A stretch of DNA of 64,000 nucleotides from Hymenobacter wooponensis (GCF_004745865.1 NZ_SRKZ01000005.1:372001-436000), one strand, 5' to 3'; counted from the stretch's first letter, positions 49,059 to 58,101 are shown. Translations and numbers: made by a program. The notes: generated by a model from the sequence alone, not told the origin.

Positions 49059-51434
49059 CTACAAGCTATCAGGCACCGCCATGGTACCGTTGTTTAAATT
49101 CTCGAGCAGGTTGTCTACTACAATAGTATCTACGGCCTCAACGCGCCTCCGCCGGGGCTCCGACTCAGAAATACAGTTGTACTTCTTACTGATTTTCACG
49201 GTGGGCTGCGGGAATGGGCCCATAGTAATGCCTAGCTCCGGGTCGCGGTAGACCTTCTCCATGTACTTGCCGAAGATTGGCAGAGCCATGCGGCCCCCTT
49301 CTCCCTGCTGCGAGCCCTGGAAGTGAATGCTGCGGTCTTCGCCACCTACCCACACCCCCGTTACTAGATCTTTCGTGATACCCATGTACCAGCCATCGGA
49401 GTAGTTACTGGTGGTACCGGTTTTACCGCCAATTTGGTTGTTTTTCTTCCACAGTTCGTAGTCCCAGAGTGCTTGGGAGGTGCCCCCTGGTTCTTCCATG
49501 CCGCCGCGCAGCATGTACACCATCAGCCAGGCCGTTTCTGTGGGGAGCACGCGCTGCTGCTGAGGGTCAAACTGCTTAATGACGTTGCCGTTCTGATCTT
49601 CAATGCGGGTGATGAGCATGGGCTCAGGCCGGAAGCCTTGGTTTACGAAGGTGCTGTAGGCATTCACCATTTCGTACACGCTCACGTCGCCGCCGGAGCC
49701 TAGGCCTATGCTGGGCACCGCCAACAGATTGCTCCGGATACCTACTTTATGTGCATACTTTGCTACGTTATCCCACCCTACTTTTTCGGTGAGCTGAGCC
49801 GTAACGGAGTTTACAGAACGCGCCATAGCGTGGCGCAACGTCATGTTGATGCCAGTATACTCGCGGGTTACATTGTCGGGCTGCCACTCCATGGGCTCCC
49901 CGTTCTCCACGTACTTAATGGTTACTCGCTGGTCTCGAATTCGGTCGCAGGGCGTGTATCCGTTGTCCAGGGCGGTGAGGTACACAAAAGGCTTAAACGT
50001 GGAGCCCGCCTGCCGTTTGCCTTGTTTCACATGGTCGTACTGGAAAAACTTGTAGTCTAGGCCACCCACCCAGGCTTTGATCTGGCCCGTGAACGGGTCC
50101 ATCGTCATCATGCCAGCGTGCAGGAAGTGCTTGTAGTAGGCCAGGGAATCAAGCAGGGAAAGATTCAAAGTGTCCACTCCGTTACCCTTCCAGGTGAAGA
50201 CGGCAATGTTGCGCTTGCGGTGCAGGGCTTCTTCTAGCAGCTCCGGCCGGCCCTTATAGCGCTCCGCTAGTTCCTTATACTGCTCGGTGCGTTTGATCTG
50301 GGTTTCGATAAAGTCGGGGATTTCCTTGCCCTTTTCATCTACCCACGGATTTTGCCCGCGGTTGCGCCAGAAATTATCAAACTGCCGTTGCAGGGCTTTC
50401 ATACGCTCATGCACTGCCTCTTCAGCATACGTTTGCATGCGGGAGTCGAGGGTCGTGTAGATTTTGAGACCATCGCGGTACATATCGTAGCCGTTCTTCT
50501 TGCACCACGCGGCCACCTGCTGACTGATAGCGCCACGAAAGTAGTTTTCGGGACCATCCACGTGCTTCTCTACTTGGTAGCGCAGCCCGAGTGGCCTAGC
50601 CTGATACTCCTGCACCTGAGCAGCAGTCAGGAAACCAGCTTGGCCCATACGCGTGAGCACAAGATTGCGGCGGCGCATGGCAGCCTGAGGGTGAAAGCGG
50701 GCATTGTACGCCGTGGGCGCATTCACGGCCCCAATCAGCATGGCGGCCTGTTCGGGCTGCAGGCTGTCGGGGGAGGTGCTAAAGAAGGTTTTGGCGGCTA
50801 CTTTAATACCAAACGAACTGGAGCCGTAATCAACTGTATTTAGATAAAGACGCAGAATTTCCTCCTTGGTATAGCGTCGCTCTAGCTCCACACTAGTCAG
50901 CCATTCCTTGGTCTTGCTAATAATGGTATTCAGCACCGGAATGTGGCCTAGGCCACCCGTATTCTCCTCACGCCGGGTGCGGTACAGGTTTTTGGCTAGC
51001 TGCTGGGTGATGGTAGAACCACCGCCTCCCCCACCTCGCACCACGCCCACCACGGCCCGGGCAATAGCCGTGGGGTCGATGCCGGAGTGGTCGTAATAGC
51101 GCACGTCTTCGGTAGCAATTAGGGCTTTCGTCAACCACGGCGACATCTGGTTGAGTGGCACCGGCGAGCGGTTTTCGCGGAAGTAGCGGCCCATCAATAC
51201 GCCATCAGCAGTATAGACCTCCGAGGGCTGCTCTACCTTAGGGTTTTCCAGTTCTTCTAAGCTCGGCGACTTGCCAAACAAGAACAGAAAGTTCATGCTG
51301 ACCAGGATGGGGTACAGCAGGAATATGCCTAGTCCTACCACAAAAAAGCCCCACATGGTTCGGGAAAGGATGTTAGGCCATTTCCGGGTGGGCTGGGTGG
51401 GAGAAGTTGTATTCGGAGAGTCTGGTGCGGACAT
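49059..51434 (-). CDS. Class A penicillin-binding protein (PBP1A-type)
   Basis: A 791-residue bifunctional peptidoglycan synthase. One membrane anchor lies near residues 28-52 (MWGFFVVGLGIFLLYPILVSM). The glycosyltransferase domain (about 70-250) shows the catalytic ATEDVRYYDHSGIDP and GGSTITQQLAKNLY. The transpeptidase domain has Ser478 in GSTFKP, SVN in ARSVNSVTAQL and KTGTTSNYSDGW (671 on). A Gly/Pro-poor tail ends in NGTMAVPDSL. It builds and cross-links the wall. A TATATTTG promoter box lies at 51491-51484, giving a leader of about 43 nt. Confidence 0.94.
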   Translation of the reverse strand: MSAPDSPNTTSPTQPTRKWPNILSRTMWGFFVVGLGIFLLYPILVSMNFLFLFGKSPSLEELENPKVEQPSEVYTADGVLMGRYFRENRSPVPLNQMSPWLTKALIATEDVRYYDHSGIDPTAIARAVVGVVRGGGGGGSTITQQLAKNLYRTRREENTGGLGHIPVLNTIISKTKEWLTSVELERRYTKEEILRLYLNTVDYGSSSFGIKVAAKTFFSTSPDSLQPEQAAMLIGAVNAPTAYNARFHPQAAMRRRNLVLTRMGQAGFLTAAQVQEYQARPLGLRYQVEKHVDGPENYFRGAISQQVAAWCKKNGYDMYRDGLKIYTTLDSRMQTYAEEAVHERMKALQRQFDNFWRNRGQNPWVDEKGKEIPDFIETQIKRTEQYKELAERYKGRPELLEEALHRKRNIAVFTWKGNGVDTLNLSLLDSLAYYKHFLHAGMMTMDPFTGQIKAWVGGLDYKFFQYDHVKQGKRQAGSTFKPFVYLTALDNGYTPCDRIRDQRVTIKYVENGEPMEWQPDNVTREYTGINMTLRHAMARSVNSVTAQLTEKVGWDNVAKYAHKVGIRSNLLAVPSIGLGSGGDVSVYEMVNAYSTFVNQGFRPEPMLITRIEDQNGNVIKQFDPQQQRVLPTETAWLMVYMLRGGMEEPGGTSQALWDYELWKKNNQIGGKTGTTSNYSDGWYMGITKDLVTGVWVGGEDRSIHFQGSQQGEGGRMALPIFGKYMEKVYRDPELGITMGPFPQPTVKISKKYNCISESEPRRRRVEAVDTIVVDNLLENLNNGTMAVPDSL

Positions 51435-51483
51435 TCAGGGCGCGTTGAGGCGAATAGGGCGCTACGGCCCGGCAACTAAGGCG

Positions 51484-51491
51484 CAAATATA
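51484..51491 (-). promoter_or_regulatory. -7 promoter box of the PBP gene
   Basis: CAAATATA reads TATATTTG on the minus strand, followed by CGCC as in the rplS and rpsP promoters. Confidence 0.55.
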
Positions 51492-51642
51492 CCAGTTAGG
51501 CGCGGGTGGCAGATGAAAAGCCCCTCGTTTTAGCCATGTTAGATTTGGAGCGGTGTCGGTAACGAGTGTCTGTAGGCCACTCACTGTTAGATAACTGCTA
51601 GTCTTCCTCTGCTGCGTACCACTTCCAGAACACAGATAGAAG

Positions 51643-52032
51643 TTAATATTCCGAGGCAGAGCTACGGTACATCATCTCCAGCAAGCTCACTGCACTCACT
51701 ACTATTCCAATAGCATATCCGCAGGCATAATAGTGGTTGGGCACTAAGCCAATGACCTCGTCTGACGGCGAGAAAGAGGCAAATAACATGAAGCATAGCA
51801 CCTCGTGCACAATGGTGCAGCTCCATAGTACCGCCGACTTTGTTGAGGAGGTTGACTTTTTCAGTAGTGACCACCGGAAGCCAAACAATATCAGTCCCGG
51901 CCAAGCAATAGGCACTAGCAGCATAAGGTTCATTAGTATGATGGTGATAGTATCCTTCATTTGTTGAGCCCAAGCCAGAGCAATGGCTACACCAGACTGC
52001 TCGGTAGCGGTTACAGCTTCAGAAGATTGCAT
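51643..52032 (-). CDS. Hypothetical membrane protein
   Basis: A 129-residue protein with about four hydrophobic segments (ITIILMNLMLLVPIAWPGLIL, AVLWSCTIVHEVLCFMLFAS, YYACGYAIGIVVSAVSLLEMM). The family is not recognised. It lies downstream of, and on the same strand as, the DUF4173 operon but about 85 bases away, so co-transcription is possible. Confidence 0.55.
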   Translation of the reverse strand: MQSSEAVTATEQSGVAIALAWAQQMKDTITIILMNLMLLVPIAWPGLILFGFRWSLLKKSTSSTKSAVLWSCTIVHEVLCFMLFASFSPSDEVIGLVPNHYYACGYAIGIVVSAVSLLEMMYRSSASEY

Positions 52033-52118
52033 ACAGAGGTAGAGTAAAAGTCTTGGTTAGAAATGGAGAAGAGGCTGGTTTCTGGCTTAATGGCTAAGCC
52101 CCCAATTGGTGCCGTCCA

Positions 52119-52499
52119 TTAGCCAGCTATTAGCAGCCAGCTTATCCCGATGACGCCGGGTATTAGCAACACGCCACCAGCTACGTAGGCACTCCAGGCC
52201 GCTAAGCGCCAGCAGAATTGCCAGATTATGCTGTGCAATGAGTTGGCTACCTGATTGGCAGTGCGCCCAATCTGCCAGGGCAGAACCAATAAGCAAACAA
52301 GCCCCAAGAGCATGCACCACTTTTCGCTGCCCGGCGTGTGCGGCCAGATTTCCTGCTGGAATATTATATTCAGTAGGCTGAATAGGCCTAGGCCTATCAT
52401 CCACCAGAAGCCGGCCGGAGCAGCGGGCAGCACGGTATTTAACCCGAAGCGGAACAGGCGCCCGATGGGGTCAGGGGGGCTAAAACTCTGGCGGCTCAT
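52119..52499 (-). CDS. Small membrane protein, last gene of the DUF4173 operon
   Basis: A 126-residue protein starting at ATG 52499 (MSRQSFSPPDPIGRLFRFG) with four probable membrane segments (GFWWMIGLGLFSLLNIIF, WCMLLGLVCLLVLPWQIG, YVAGGVLLIPGVIGISWLL). The start overlaps the stop of the previous gene by 4 bases. The family is not recognised. It carries a GGCCTAGGCC palindrome at 52385-52394. Confidence 0.6.
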   Translation of the reverse strand: MSRQSFSPPDPIGRLFRFGLNTVLPAAPAGFWWMIGLGLFSLLNIIFQQEIWPHTPGSEKWCMLLGLVCLLVLPWQIGRTANQVANSLHSIIWQFCWRLAAWSAYVAGGVLLIPGVIGISWLLIAG

Positions 52500-52876
52500 A
52501 GCTGCAGCCAGCTGGCGGCAAGCCCTACCACTGCGGCAGCACTCCCGATGTGAAAAATGACGCACGTCCAGAACACCACATCGCGCTGCCACTGCGGCGC
52601 ATCAAGCAGGCTGCCCGGCGAGCTGGGCAAGGCCAGGGGAAGGGTGCCCCAATGCAGTGTGGTTAGGTTCGTGACGGCTAGCAACAGGCCTAGCAGCCAG
52701 GGCTGAAACCAAAAGCGCTCCAGCTGATGTGCGGCCATGGCGTCATTGTGACCACTCGCGTACCAGGCCGGAAACTGGCTCCACATCCAGAGCACGGCCA
52801 GCGCTAGGATGAGCACCGATAAGCTGCGGCCAGCTGACACGCGAGAAGCCAGCAGCGGAGTACCAGCCCGGCTCAT
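52496..52876 (-). CDS. Small membrane protein in the DUF4173 operon
   Basis: A 126-residue hydrophobic protein with about four membrane segments (SLSVLILALAVLWMWSQFP, WFQPWLLGLLLAVTNLTTLH, VVFWTCVIFHIGSAAAVVGLA). It overlaps its upstream and downstream genes by 4 bases each. It resembles the following protein in size and layout and may be a distant copy. Function unknown. Confidence 0.6.
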   Translation of the reverse strand: MSRAGTPLLASRVSAGRSLSVLILALAVLWMWSQFPAWYASGHNDAMAAHQLERFWFQPWLLGLLLAVTNLTTLHWGTLPLALPSSPGSLLDAPQWQRDVVFWTCVIFHIGSAAAVVGLAASWLQL

Positions 52877-53118
52877 GGTGCAACCGCCACGGCGGGCGAA
52901 GCCCCCGGCGCCCAGAGCAGCATCACGTGCAGTAGGGTCCAGAGTAAGAGGCTGAGTAAAAAGCTAGCGCCAGGCAATACCGCTAGGTATAAACGCCGAG
53001 CACGCTCTGAGGGCGTAGCAGCCAGCTCCCGCCAGCTTAGCAGGTAGGCTAGGCCACCTATGCACGCAGCGCATAGGAGCCCACCGCCTGCGGTCAAGAA
53101 CATGGGAAGAAGTGTCAT
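52873..53118 (-). CDS. Small two-segment membrane protein in the DUF4173 operon
   Basis: An 81-residue protein with two hydrophobic segments (FLTAGGGLLCAACIGGLAYLL and FLLSLLLWTLLHVMLLWAPG). It overlaps the next gene by 4 bases and lies 54 bases after the DUF4173 gene. Function unknown; its size and position suggest an accessory membrane subunit. Confidence 0.55.
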   Translation of the reverse strand: MTLLPMFLTAGGGLLCAACIGGLAYLLSWRELAATPSERARRLYLAVLPGASFLLSLLLWTLLHVMLLWAPGASPAVAVAP

Positions 53119-53172
53119 AACGACTACACAATGAGTGGAAATACCGGATTGATTTAGCCCTCTACTACTGGC

Positions 53173-54819
53173 CTAGGGGGCAACCTTAGTCTGGGGCTGC
53201 CCATACAATTCTTCGTAAGCCTGGGCTTCAGCGTAGGTCCAGCTTTGCCAGGTGTGGTAGCGGGGATAGGCTTCTTTCCAGCGCTGCAAGCGTTGCTTCA
53301 CCAGCCGGTGAGCCTCTGCCGGAGTGAATTGCGTTTCGCCGTAGCCTGAATCATTAATCACCACAATGCGCGTCATGCCATCTAGCACGGCCTCCCGGGC
53401 AGCCAATTCGGGTAGCATCCGCTCGGGCATATCCAGCAGAAAGCCCAGATTCACTTCCTTGAAGCGGGGCTGCAGGTTGTAGCGCGTAATCCAAACCTCC
53501 CAGTTGCCCGCGGCTAGCCCAAGTACTAGTGCATACACTGCCCAAGCATTCAGGCGAACCAGAGAGAAAGCAGAGCGCCGCTGCCAGATTTTAAGCAGCA
53601 CGGTTCCCAATCCGAACAGGGTCAGGAGCAGAAAGCCATATACTCCAATGCGCTTGTAGGCCAGTTCAGTGTGCAGGATGTAATAGTAATTGCGCAGGCC
53701 TACTGAAATAACGAGCACCACGTTCTGCACCACCCAAATGGTAGCGCCCCAGCGCAAAGCGGGCAGGCCTTGCTGGTAGAAGTTGAGGTTGCGGCGAAAG
53801 AACCACAGCACAATACCCATGGCTACCAGAATACTCAGGATGAGCACGTAGGTACCCTCATGCACGAATTGCGTCAGGTCGAAGCCGGGGCGGGGCGTAA
53901 AGCCAAACCACAGCAGGTTGACGTCGAGGGCATTTACTACCAGCAGCAACACGTTCACTAGCCCGAACACAGCTAGTGCCGCCAGATACTCCTTGCGCAG
54001 GTCAAGGGTGCGAAACTTCTTGAAGCTGAAGTCGGGGCGCCGCACGGCCAAGGAAGCCACCCGGTCGCGTTGGCGCCGCACAAACTCCCCGAAGCGCGAC
54101 TCCTGATCGAGGAAGTAGTGATACGGCACGATGACGATAGCTCCTGCCGTGAGTACGAATCCAACTAGGAAGAACAACAGGTGCGGCACCGATATGCCCG
54201 CCAGCACTTGGCCGAGCCACTCTTCTAGCGCACCAAAAAGCCGGTGGCCTAGCTCCGCGTACTGTGGGCTCCCAAGGGAAAACAGCACATGAAACACGCC
54301 CAGTGTTACGAGAGGCAGTAGTAATATCCGGCTATAGAAACGAGCACGGGCCCAGCCTGCCGAGCCACCAACTGGTAGGTGCAGGTAAGGCAGAAGCGCG
54401 GGCAGCGCTAGTGTGGCACTTGCCAGCGCCGTGAGTAAGGCGTAGGCCACCTGCCGAAGTAACGGCTGGTTACGGTAACCCAGAAATAGCCCCAGCGACA
54501 CCACACAAGCCAGCCGCGCCGCCCCCGACCCCAGCCAGACTACCAAGCCCGAACTGAGAAGCGTGCCCAATAGCATTGTCCAGAACCCAGCTGACTTCCA
54601 TTGGGGAGCATGACGCGGCAAGCCTAGCAGTGTGACTACCACCACAAACAGCGAGTACAGGGCCAAGTTTACCCCAACCTCCTGATTCCAGAATAGAACA
54701 TCGAAGGCAATGGCACCCAACGGCACCATCAATTTCTGCAGGATGCTGAGCGGAATAGGTTGCGCCCGATGTGCACGTGGCTCGGACACGGCACCAGCTA
54801 GTGAAGCAAATGAAGTCAT
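53173..54819 (-). CDS. DUF4173 (DUF4153-related) polytopic membrane protein
   Basis: A 548-residue protein with about 11-12 membrane segments. The phrases ALYSLFVVVVTLLGLPRHAP, FGFTPRPGFDLTQFVHEGTYVLILSILVAMGIVLWFFRRNL and AYKRIGVYGFLLLTLFGLG are typical of DUF4173. A soluble C-terminal stretch (ERMLPELAAREAVLDGMTRI, YPRYHTWQSWTYAEAQAYEEL) follows. Function unknown; the family often sits beside small winged-helix regulators, as here. A candidate operator lies 18 bases upstream. Confidence 0.82.
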   Translation of the reverse strand: MTSFASLAGAVSEPRAHRAQPIPLSILQKLMVPLGAIAFDVLFWNQEVGVNLALYSLFVVVVTLLGLPRHAPQWKSAGFWTMLLGTLLSSGLVVWLGSGAARLACVVSLGLFLGYRNQPLLRQVAYALLTALASATLALPALLPYLHLPVGGSAGWARARFYSRILLLPLVTLGVFHVLFSLGSPQYAELGHRLFGALEEWLGQVLAGISVPHLLFFLVGFVLTAGAIVIVPYHYFLDQESRFGEFVRRQRDRVASLAVRRPDFSFKKFRTLDLRKEYLAALAVFGLVNVLLLVVNALDVNLLWFGFTPRPGFDLTQFVHEGTYVLILSILVAMGIVLWFFRRNLNFYQQGLPALRWGATIWVVQNVVLVISVGLRNYYYILHTELAYKRIGVYGFLLLTLFGLGTVLLKIWQRRSAFSLVRLNAWAVYALVLGLAAGNWEVWITRYNLQPRFKEVNLGFLLDMPERMLPELAAREAVLDGMTRIVVINDSGYGETQFTPAEAHRLVKQRLQRWKEAYPRYHTWQSWTYAEAQAYEELYGQPQTKVAP

Positions 54820-54836
54820 AGTTAATATTTGAAAGA

Positions 54837-54853
54837 ACTTTGAATTACAAAGT
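54837..54853 (-). promoter_or_regulatory. Candidate operator of the winged-helix regulator (site A)
   Basis: ACTTTGAATTACAAAGT is a 17-bp palindrome (ACTTTG, 5-base centre, CAAAGT) between the regulator gene and the DUF4173 gene. A near-identical site B lies at 55908-55924. Confidence 0.6.
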
Positions 54854-54868
54854 ATAGGGGCAAAAAAA

Positions 54869-55198
54869 TTAGCCGCTTGGGCGCAGCAGTTTTTCGAGGG
54901 CCGTTAAGTGGTCCTGAAAAGCCTGTTTTCCTTCTGTCGAGGCTGAATACGTGGTATTGGGCTTCTTCCCAACGAATTGCTTGCTCACGGCCACATACCC
55001 TGCTTTCTCAAGGGCCGATACGTGGCTGGCCAGGTTACCGTCGGTTAGGTCAAGGGCTTCTTTCAACTCATTGAAGCTCACCGTTTCGTTCGCCATGAGC
55101 ACAGCCATTACGCCCAACCGCACGCGGTTGTCAAAAGCTTTATTAAGCGTATGGATAACATGTTTCACAGGCAAGTTTCCCGAGGAAGCAACAGGCAC
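54869..55198 (-). CDS. Winged-helix transcriptional regulator (HTH_34 type)
   Basis: A 109-residue DNA-binding protein. The winged helix covers RVRLGVMAVLMANETVSFNEL, KEALDLTDGNLASHVSALEKAGYV (recognition helix) and VAVSKQFVGKKPNTTYSASTE (wing). A start at GTG 55168 would give the more usual N-terminus (VKHVIHTLNKAFDNRVRL). It lies 36 bases after one membrane-protein gene and 49 before DUF4173, so it is inside the operon it probably controls. Confidence 0.85.
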   Translation of the reverse strand: MPVASSGNLPVKHVIHTLNKAFDNRVRLGVMAVLMANETVSFNELKEALDLTDGNLASHVSALEKAGYVAVSKQFVGKKPNTTYSASTEGKQAFQDHLTALEKLLRPSG

Positions 55199-55234
55199 TA
55201 GGCCATAAAGAAGGTGAGAATGGTAAACCAGTAG

Positions 55235-55897
55235 CTAGGCCTGTTTACGCTCGTAGCGGTTGTACATGAGCAGCCCATAGAGGATGTGACCAAACCCAAA
55301 ACCGAGCGCAAAGAACGCCAACCCAAAGCCGGGGAGCAACACAGCAACTAATCCGAGCACAATTTGGGTGAGGCCAAGCCAGCGAATTTCTTCGAGCGTG
55401 TACTTGCTACCGTTCAGTAAAGCTAGGCCGTAGAACGTCAGCAGCCCCGGCACAACCAAGCTTACCGCACCGCGCACATACAGCGCCAGGCAAAATAACC
55501 CGCCAGCAACCAGCGGTATAGCCAGGCTAATGGCCAAGCGGCGGCCCAGCGCACTCCAAACGGGCAGCCCAGCTTGCCGGGCGCGGCGCACTGTGAAAAA
55601 CGTAGCCACTACTAAGGCCACTGCAATTATGCCCAAGGCAAACCCCAACAAATAGGGCAGCACCAACAGCCTTTCCGACTCAGTACTTTGCAGCAACCGC
55701 AGGTAGCCCACCGTACCGTAGCTGCTGCTCGGAAACCAGCGCAGCAAAAACCAGTGGCCTAGGCCAGCTCCCGCTAGCGCTACTACGCCCGCCCCTACCC
55801 CGGAGAGGCCGCTCAAGGAAATGAAGCGGGAGGAACGCTCCATGATGGCGCGAATCTCAGTAAGCTGGGCAAGCGGATCGGTGGCGGGCTGCATCAT
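55235..55897 (-). CDS. Membrane protein, first gene of the DUF4173 operon
   Basis: A 220-residue protein starting at ATG 55897, with a second ATG at 55894. A short soluble head (PLAQLTEIRAIMERSSRFISL) precedes six probable membrane segments (GVGAGVVALAGAGLGHWFLL, LLGFALGIIAVALVVATFF, LAISLAIPLVAGGLFCLALYV, VLGLVAVLLPGFGLAFFALG). Family not recognised. The TAG stop lies in GGCCTAG. A site-B operator lies 11 bases upstream, so expression is probably tied to the winged-helix regulator encoded next. Confidence 0.7.
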   Translation of the reverse strand: MMQPATDPLAQLTEIRAIMERSSRFISLSGLSGVGAGVVALAGAGLGHWFLLRWFPSSSYGTVGYLRLLQSTESERLLVLPYLLGFALGIIAVALVVATFFTVRRARQAGLPVWSALGRRLAISLAIPLVAGGLFCLALYVRGAVSLVVPGLLTFYGLALLNGSKYTLEEIRWLGLTQIVLGLVAVLLPGFGLAFFALGFGFGHILYGLLMYNRYERKQA

Positions 55898-55907
55898 AGC
55901 TAAAAGC

Positions 55908-55924
55908 ACTTTGTATTGCAAAGC
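55908..55924 (-). promoter_or_regulatory. Candidate operator of the winged-helix regulator (site B)
   Basis: ACTTTGTATTGCAAAGC shares the ACTTTG-N5-CAAAG design with site A and directly precedes the first gene of the operon. Confidence 0.6.
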
Positions 55925-56056
55925 ACAGCAAACTTCTTCGGCATTGCAAGCCTCATTGGCTATATTTTTATGTGTAATGCTAGAGGCTCCAGTATCAATA
56001 CAACTAGTGTAATAACTCTTTGCATCATATTTAACTCTCAGCAGGCCTGTCATTCT

Positions 56057-56425
56057 ATGCTAACTCAAGAGTTCTTCACTCTATTAGAGTACACCTTTAC
56101 TCATGCTTTGGCTGAGTCAGATAACGAAGAGTTGCGCAGGTACTGGTGCGATGGAGTACTCTACCCTGAATGGGAAGAAGAGTATCTACCCCAGCATGTT
56201 ACAAAAAGTAAGGAGATTATTTTGCGAGCTTGGATGGAAGGAAGAAGTGGCAAGAAAAAGCCACTTACCCATCAAATACATCCTTTACACTTGGGACTAG
56301 GAAAACTATCTCTTAAAACGTATTTGAGAGGGCAAGACCTATCAAAATGGATTATCGAAGGCATAGATCCAACGTGGGTGACTCTAGATGAAAAAGGGAT
56401 GACCTTCTTCATCCAATTACCTTAG
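56057..56425 (+). CDS. Hypothetical AT-rich small protein
   Basis: A 122-residue acidic protein starting at ATG 56057 (MLTQEFFTLLEYTFTHALAE). It is rich in Trp and Leu (RRYWCDGVLYPEWEEEYLPQ, KLSLKTYLRGQDLSKWIIEG). The family is not recognised; size and AT-rich composition recall orphan immunity-type proteins, but nothing confirms this. It is divergent from the DUF4173 operon. Confidence 0.6.
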   Translation: MLTQEFFTLLEYTFTHALAESDNEELRRYWCDGVLYPEWEEEYLPQHVTKSKEIILRAWMEGRSGKKKPLTHQIHPLHLGLGKLSLKTYLRGQDLSKWIIEGIDPTWVTLDEKGMTFFIQLP

Positions 56426-56778
56426 TGGTACTCACTTAACCGCTACCAGTAATCAGCAAACTCTATTTACCCTCTGGCTGATCTTAACTGAGCTACACTT
56501 ACTGAATCGAACGCAACACTCTAGGTCTGCCATACTGCTTCTTCAATCCAAGCATGATCTATTTCTAACGCCTTTACCCTTTAAGAAGAGGCCCAATTCA
56601 CCTTTCCCAAACCAGGAATGAAGGTGTCAAAATAGTCCTCAAATTCCCATAAAAACACTGTTTACACGCAAACTGGCGCGCTTTTATTCAACGTAAATCC
56701 CGGTGTTCTTATCCTTCAACCATTCCCACTTCCCTCCGATTGCAGTCGGGTTAGTGGCCTAGCTTATCTCACTCAGTT
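56426..56778. other. 353-base gap without a recognised gene
   Basis: Low-GC sequence between two small genes. No terminator hairpin, RNA gene or ORF worth reporting was seen. It contains AGTGGCCTAG at 56753-56762, 17 bases before the next ATG. Confidence 0.5.
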
Positions 56779-57198
56779 ATGATTAACTCTTACCCCTCCG
56801 TTCAGTCTACTTTTGTTCGGACGCTGCTACTGTGGCTGCTTAGCAACCTGGGCGGTACCTTGTGGCTCACGATTGACTTCTCCCTCGACCGGCTAGCTGA
56901 TTATTCCATTGCCCTACTGGTGGGGTTAGTTGCGGCTATGGTATCCATGGTGATAATTCCCCTTGTGGTTCCATTTTTTGCCGTCATGACCCGCTACTCC
57001 GATTGGCCCCGGCGGACAATGGCTTTGCTGGGCGTAAGTCTGTACTTTTTGGTGGCAAACTACTTGTTGCTGTTGCTACTGCCCGTTACTTCACTTATTG
57101 GTTTACTAGATTTATCGCTGCCTTATCTGGGCTCAGCCATTCTAACCGTACTATGGCTGTATGGCCCAGCGGCCCGCGCTGAGTTGGCTCATGCCTAA
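56779..57198 (+). CDS. Small four-segment membrane protein
   Basis: A 139-residue protein with four hydrophobic segments (TLLLWLLSNLGGTLWLTIDF, ALLVGLVAAMVSMVIIPLVV, LGVSLYFLVANYLLLLLLPV, LPYLGSAILTVLWLYGPAA). Family not recognised. It is 39 bases upstream of the methyltransferase gene and on the same strand. Confidence 0.6.
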   Translation: MINSYPSVQSTFVRTLLLWLLSNLGGTLWLTIDFSLDRLADYSIALLVGLVAAMVSMVIIPLVVPFFAVMTRYSDWPRRTMALLGVSLYFLVANYLLLLLLPVTSLIGLLDLSLPYLGSAILTVLWLYGPAARAELAHA

Positions 57199-57237
57199 GC
57201 TAGTAGCCTGGGCAGCGTTTTCTGCGTACGTACGCGG

Positions 57238-58032
57238 GTGAAAGTTCGCCTCCAGCTATTCGAGTTTGAAGACCTGCCCTGGTTTCCGCGCGTGATTCGG
57301 GCGGGCATGATGGATTACCTGCGTTTCATGATTTCCGCGCTGGGTACTTATCAGCCCATTGTGCCCCTATTACGAGACGCCTTACGGCAAACCAAGCAGC
57401 CTCACATTCTGGAACTGGGTGCCGGGGCCGGCGGCGGTACCGAAGGTGTGCTACGTACGATACAGAATACCGGGCTCCCGCAGGCGCGCATCTGCCTTAC
57501 AGACCTGTACCCACAACCGGCGGCGTGGCAGCTGCTGGCCAGCCGCACGCCGGGCTTGGAGTTTGAGCCCACTGCGGTTGATGCTACGGCCGTACCACCT
57601 GGCCTGGGCGGTTTCCGCACGGTATTCTCAGCCTTTCACCATTTCTCACCGCACCTGGCGGAGGCAATCTTGGCGGATGCCGTGCGCCAACGAGCGGGCA
57701 TTGGTGTATTTGAAGGGGCCGGCAAGCATTGGGCGGAAATTGGGCTGGCGCTTACGGTGCTACCCGTGGCCCAACTGCTCATTACGCCCTTCATCCGTCC
57801 GTTTCGCTGGAGCCGACTTTTCTTCACCTACCTGGTGCCGCTCATCCCATTATTCACCATGTGGGATGGTTGCGTATCTATTCTGCGCATGTACCCACCG
57901 GAGCAGCTCCTCGCTCTTGCCCACCGCGCCGACCCCGCGGGCACTTTTACTTGGCAAGCCGGCAAAGTGCGCCATTGGTGGGGCCCGCAGGTAACGTACC
58001 TAGTGGGTATTCCGCGGGATACTACGCCGTAA
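57238..58032 (+). CDS. SAM-dependent methyltransferase-like protein
   Basis: A 264-residue protein starting at GTG 57238. The SAM-binding loop is HILELGAGAGGGTEGVLR (about 56-73), followed by ICLTDLYPQPAAW (acidic residue for ribose) and FRTVFSAFHHFSPHLAEAIL, a class I arrangement. The C-terminal half has two hydrophobic stretches (LALTVLPVAQLLITPFIRPF, LFFTYLVPLIPLFTMWDG), so it may sit at the membrane. The substrate is unknown. It is 69 bases before the UbiA-type gene; together they suggest modification of an isoprenoid lipid. Confidence 0.75.
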   Translation: MKVRLQLFEFEDLPWFPRVIRAGMMDYLRFMISALGTYQPIVPLLRDALRQTKQPHILELGAGAGGGTEGVLRTIQNTGLPQARICLTDLYPQPAAWQLLASRTPGLEFEPTAVDATAVPPGLGGFRTVFSAFHHFSPHLAEAILADAVRQRAGIGVFEGAGKHWAEIGLALTVLPVAQLLITPFIRPFRWSRLFFTYLVPLIPLFTMWDGCVSILRMYPPEQLLALAHRADPAGTFTWQAGKVRHWWGPQVTYLVGIPRDTTP

Positions 58033-58101
58033 GCCGTAGCTTGCGCAACCCGCCGCCGGAACCTGCTTCTGCGCTTCCGCTCCCAACGGCGCTGCTTGCC
58101 C

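Noticed and set aside
52087..52404. A 105-residue frame overlapping the last small membrane protein
   Set aside because: It lies in another frame of the membrane protein gene at 52119-52499, which has the operon overlap and the hydrophobic pattern in its favour.
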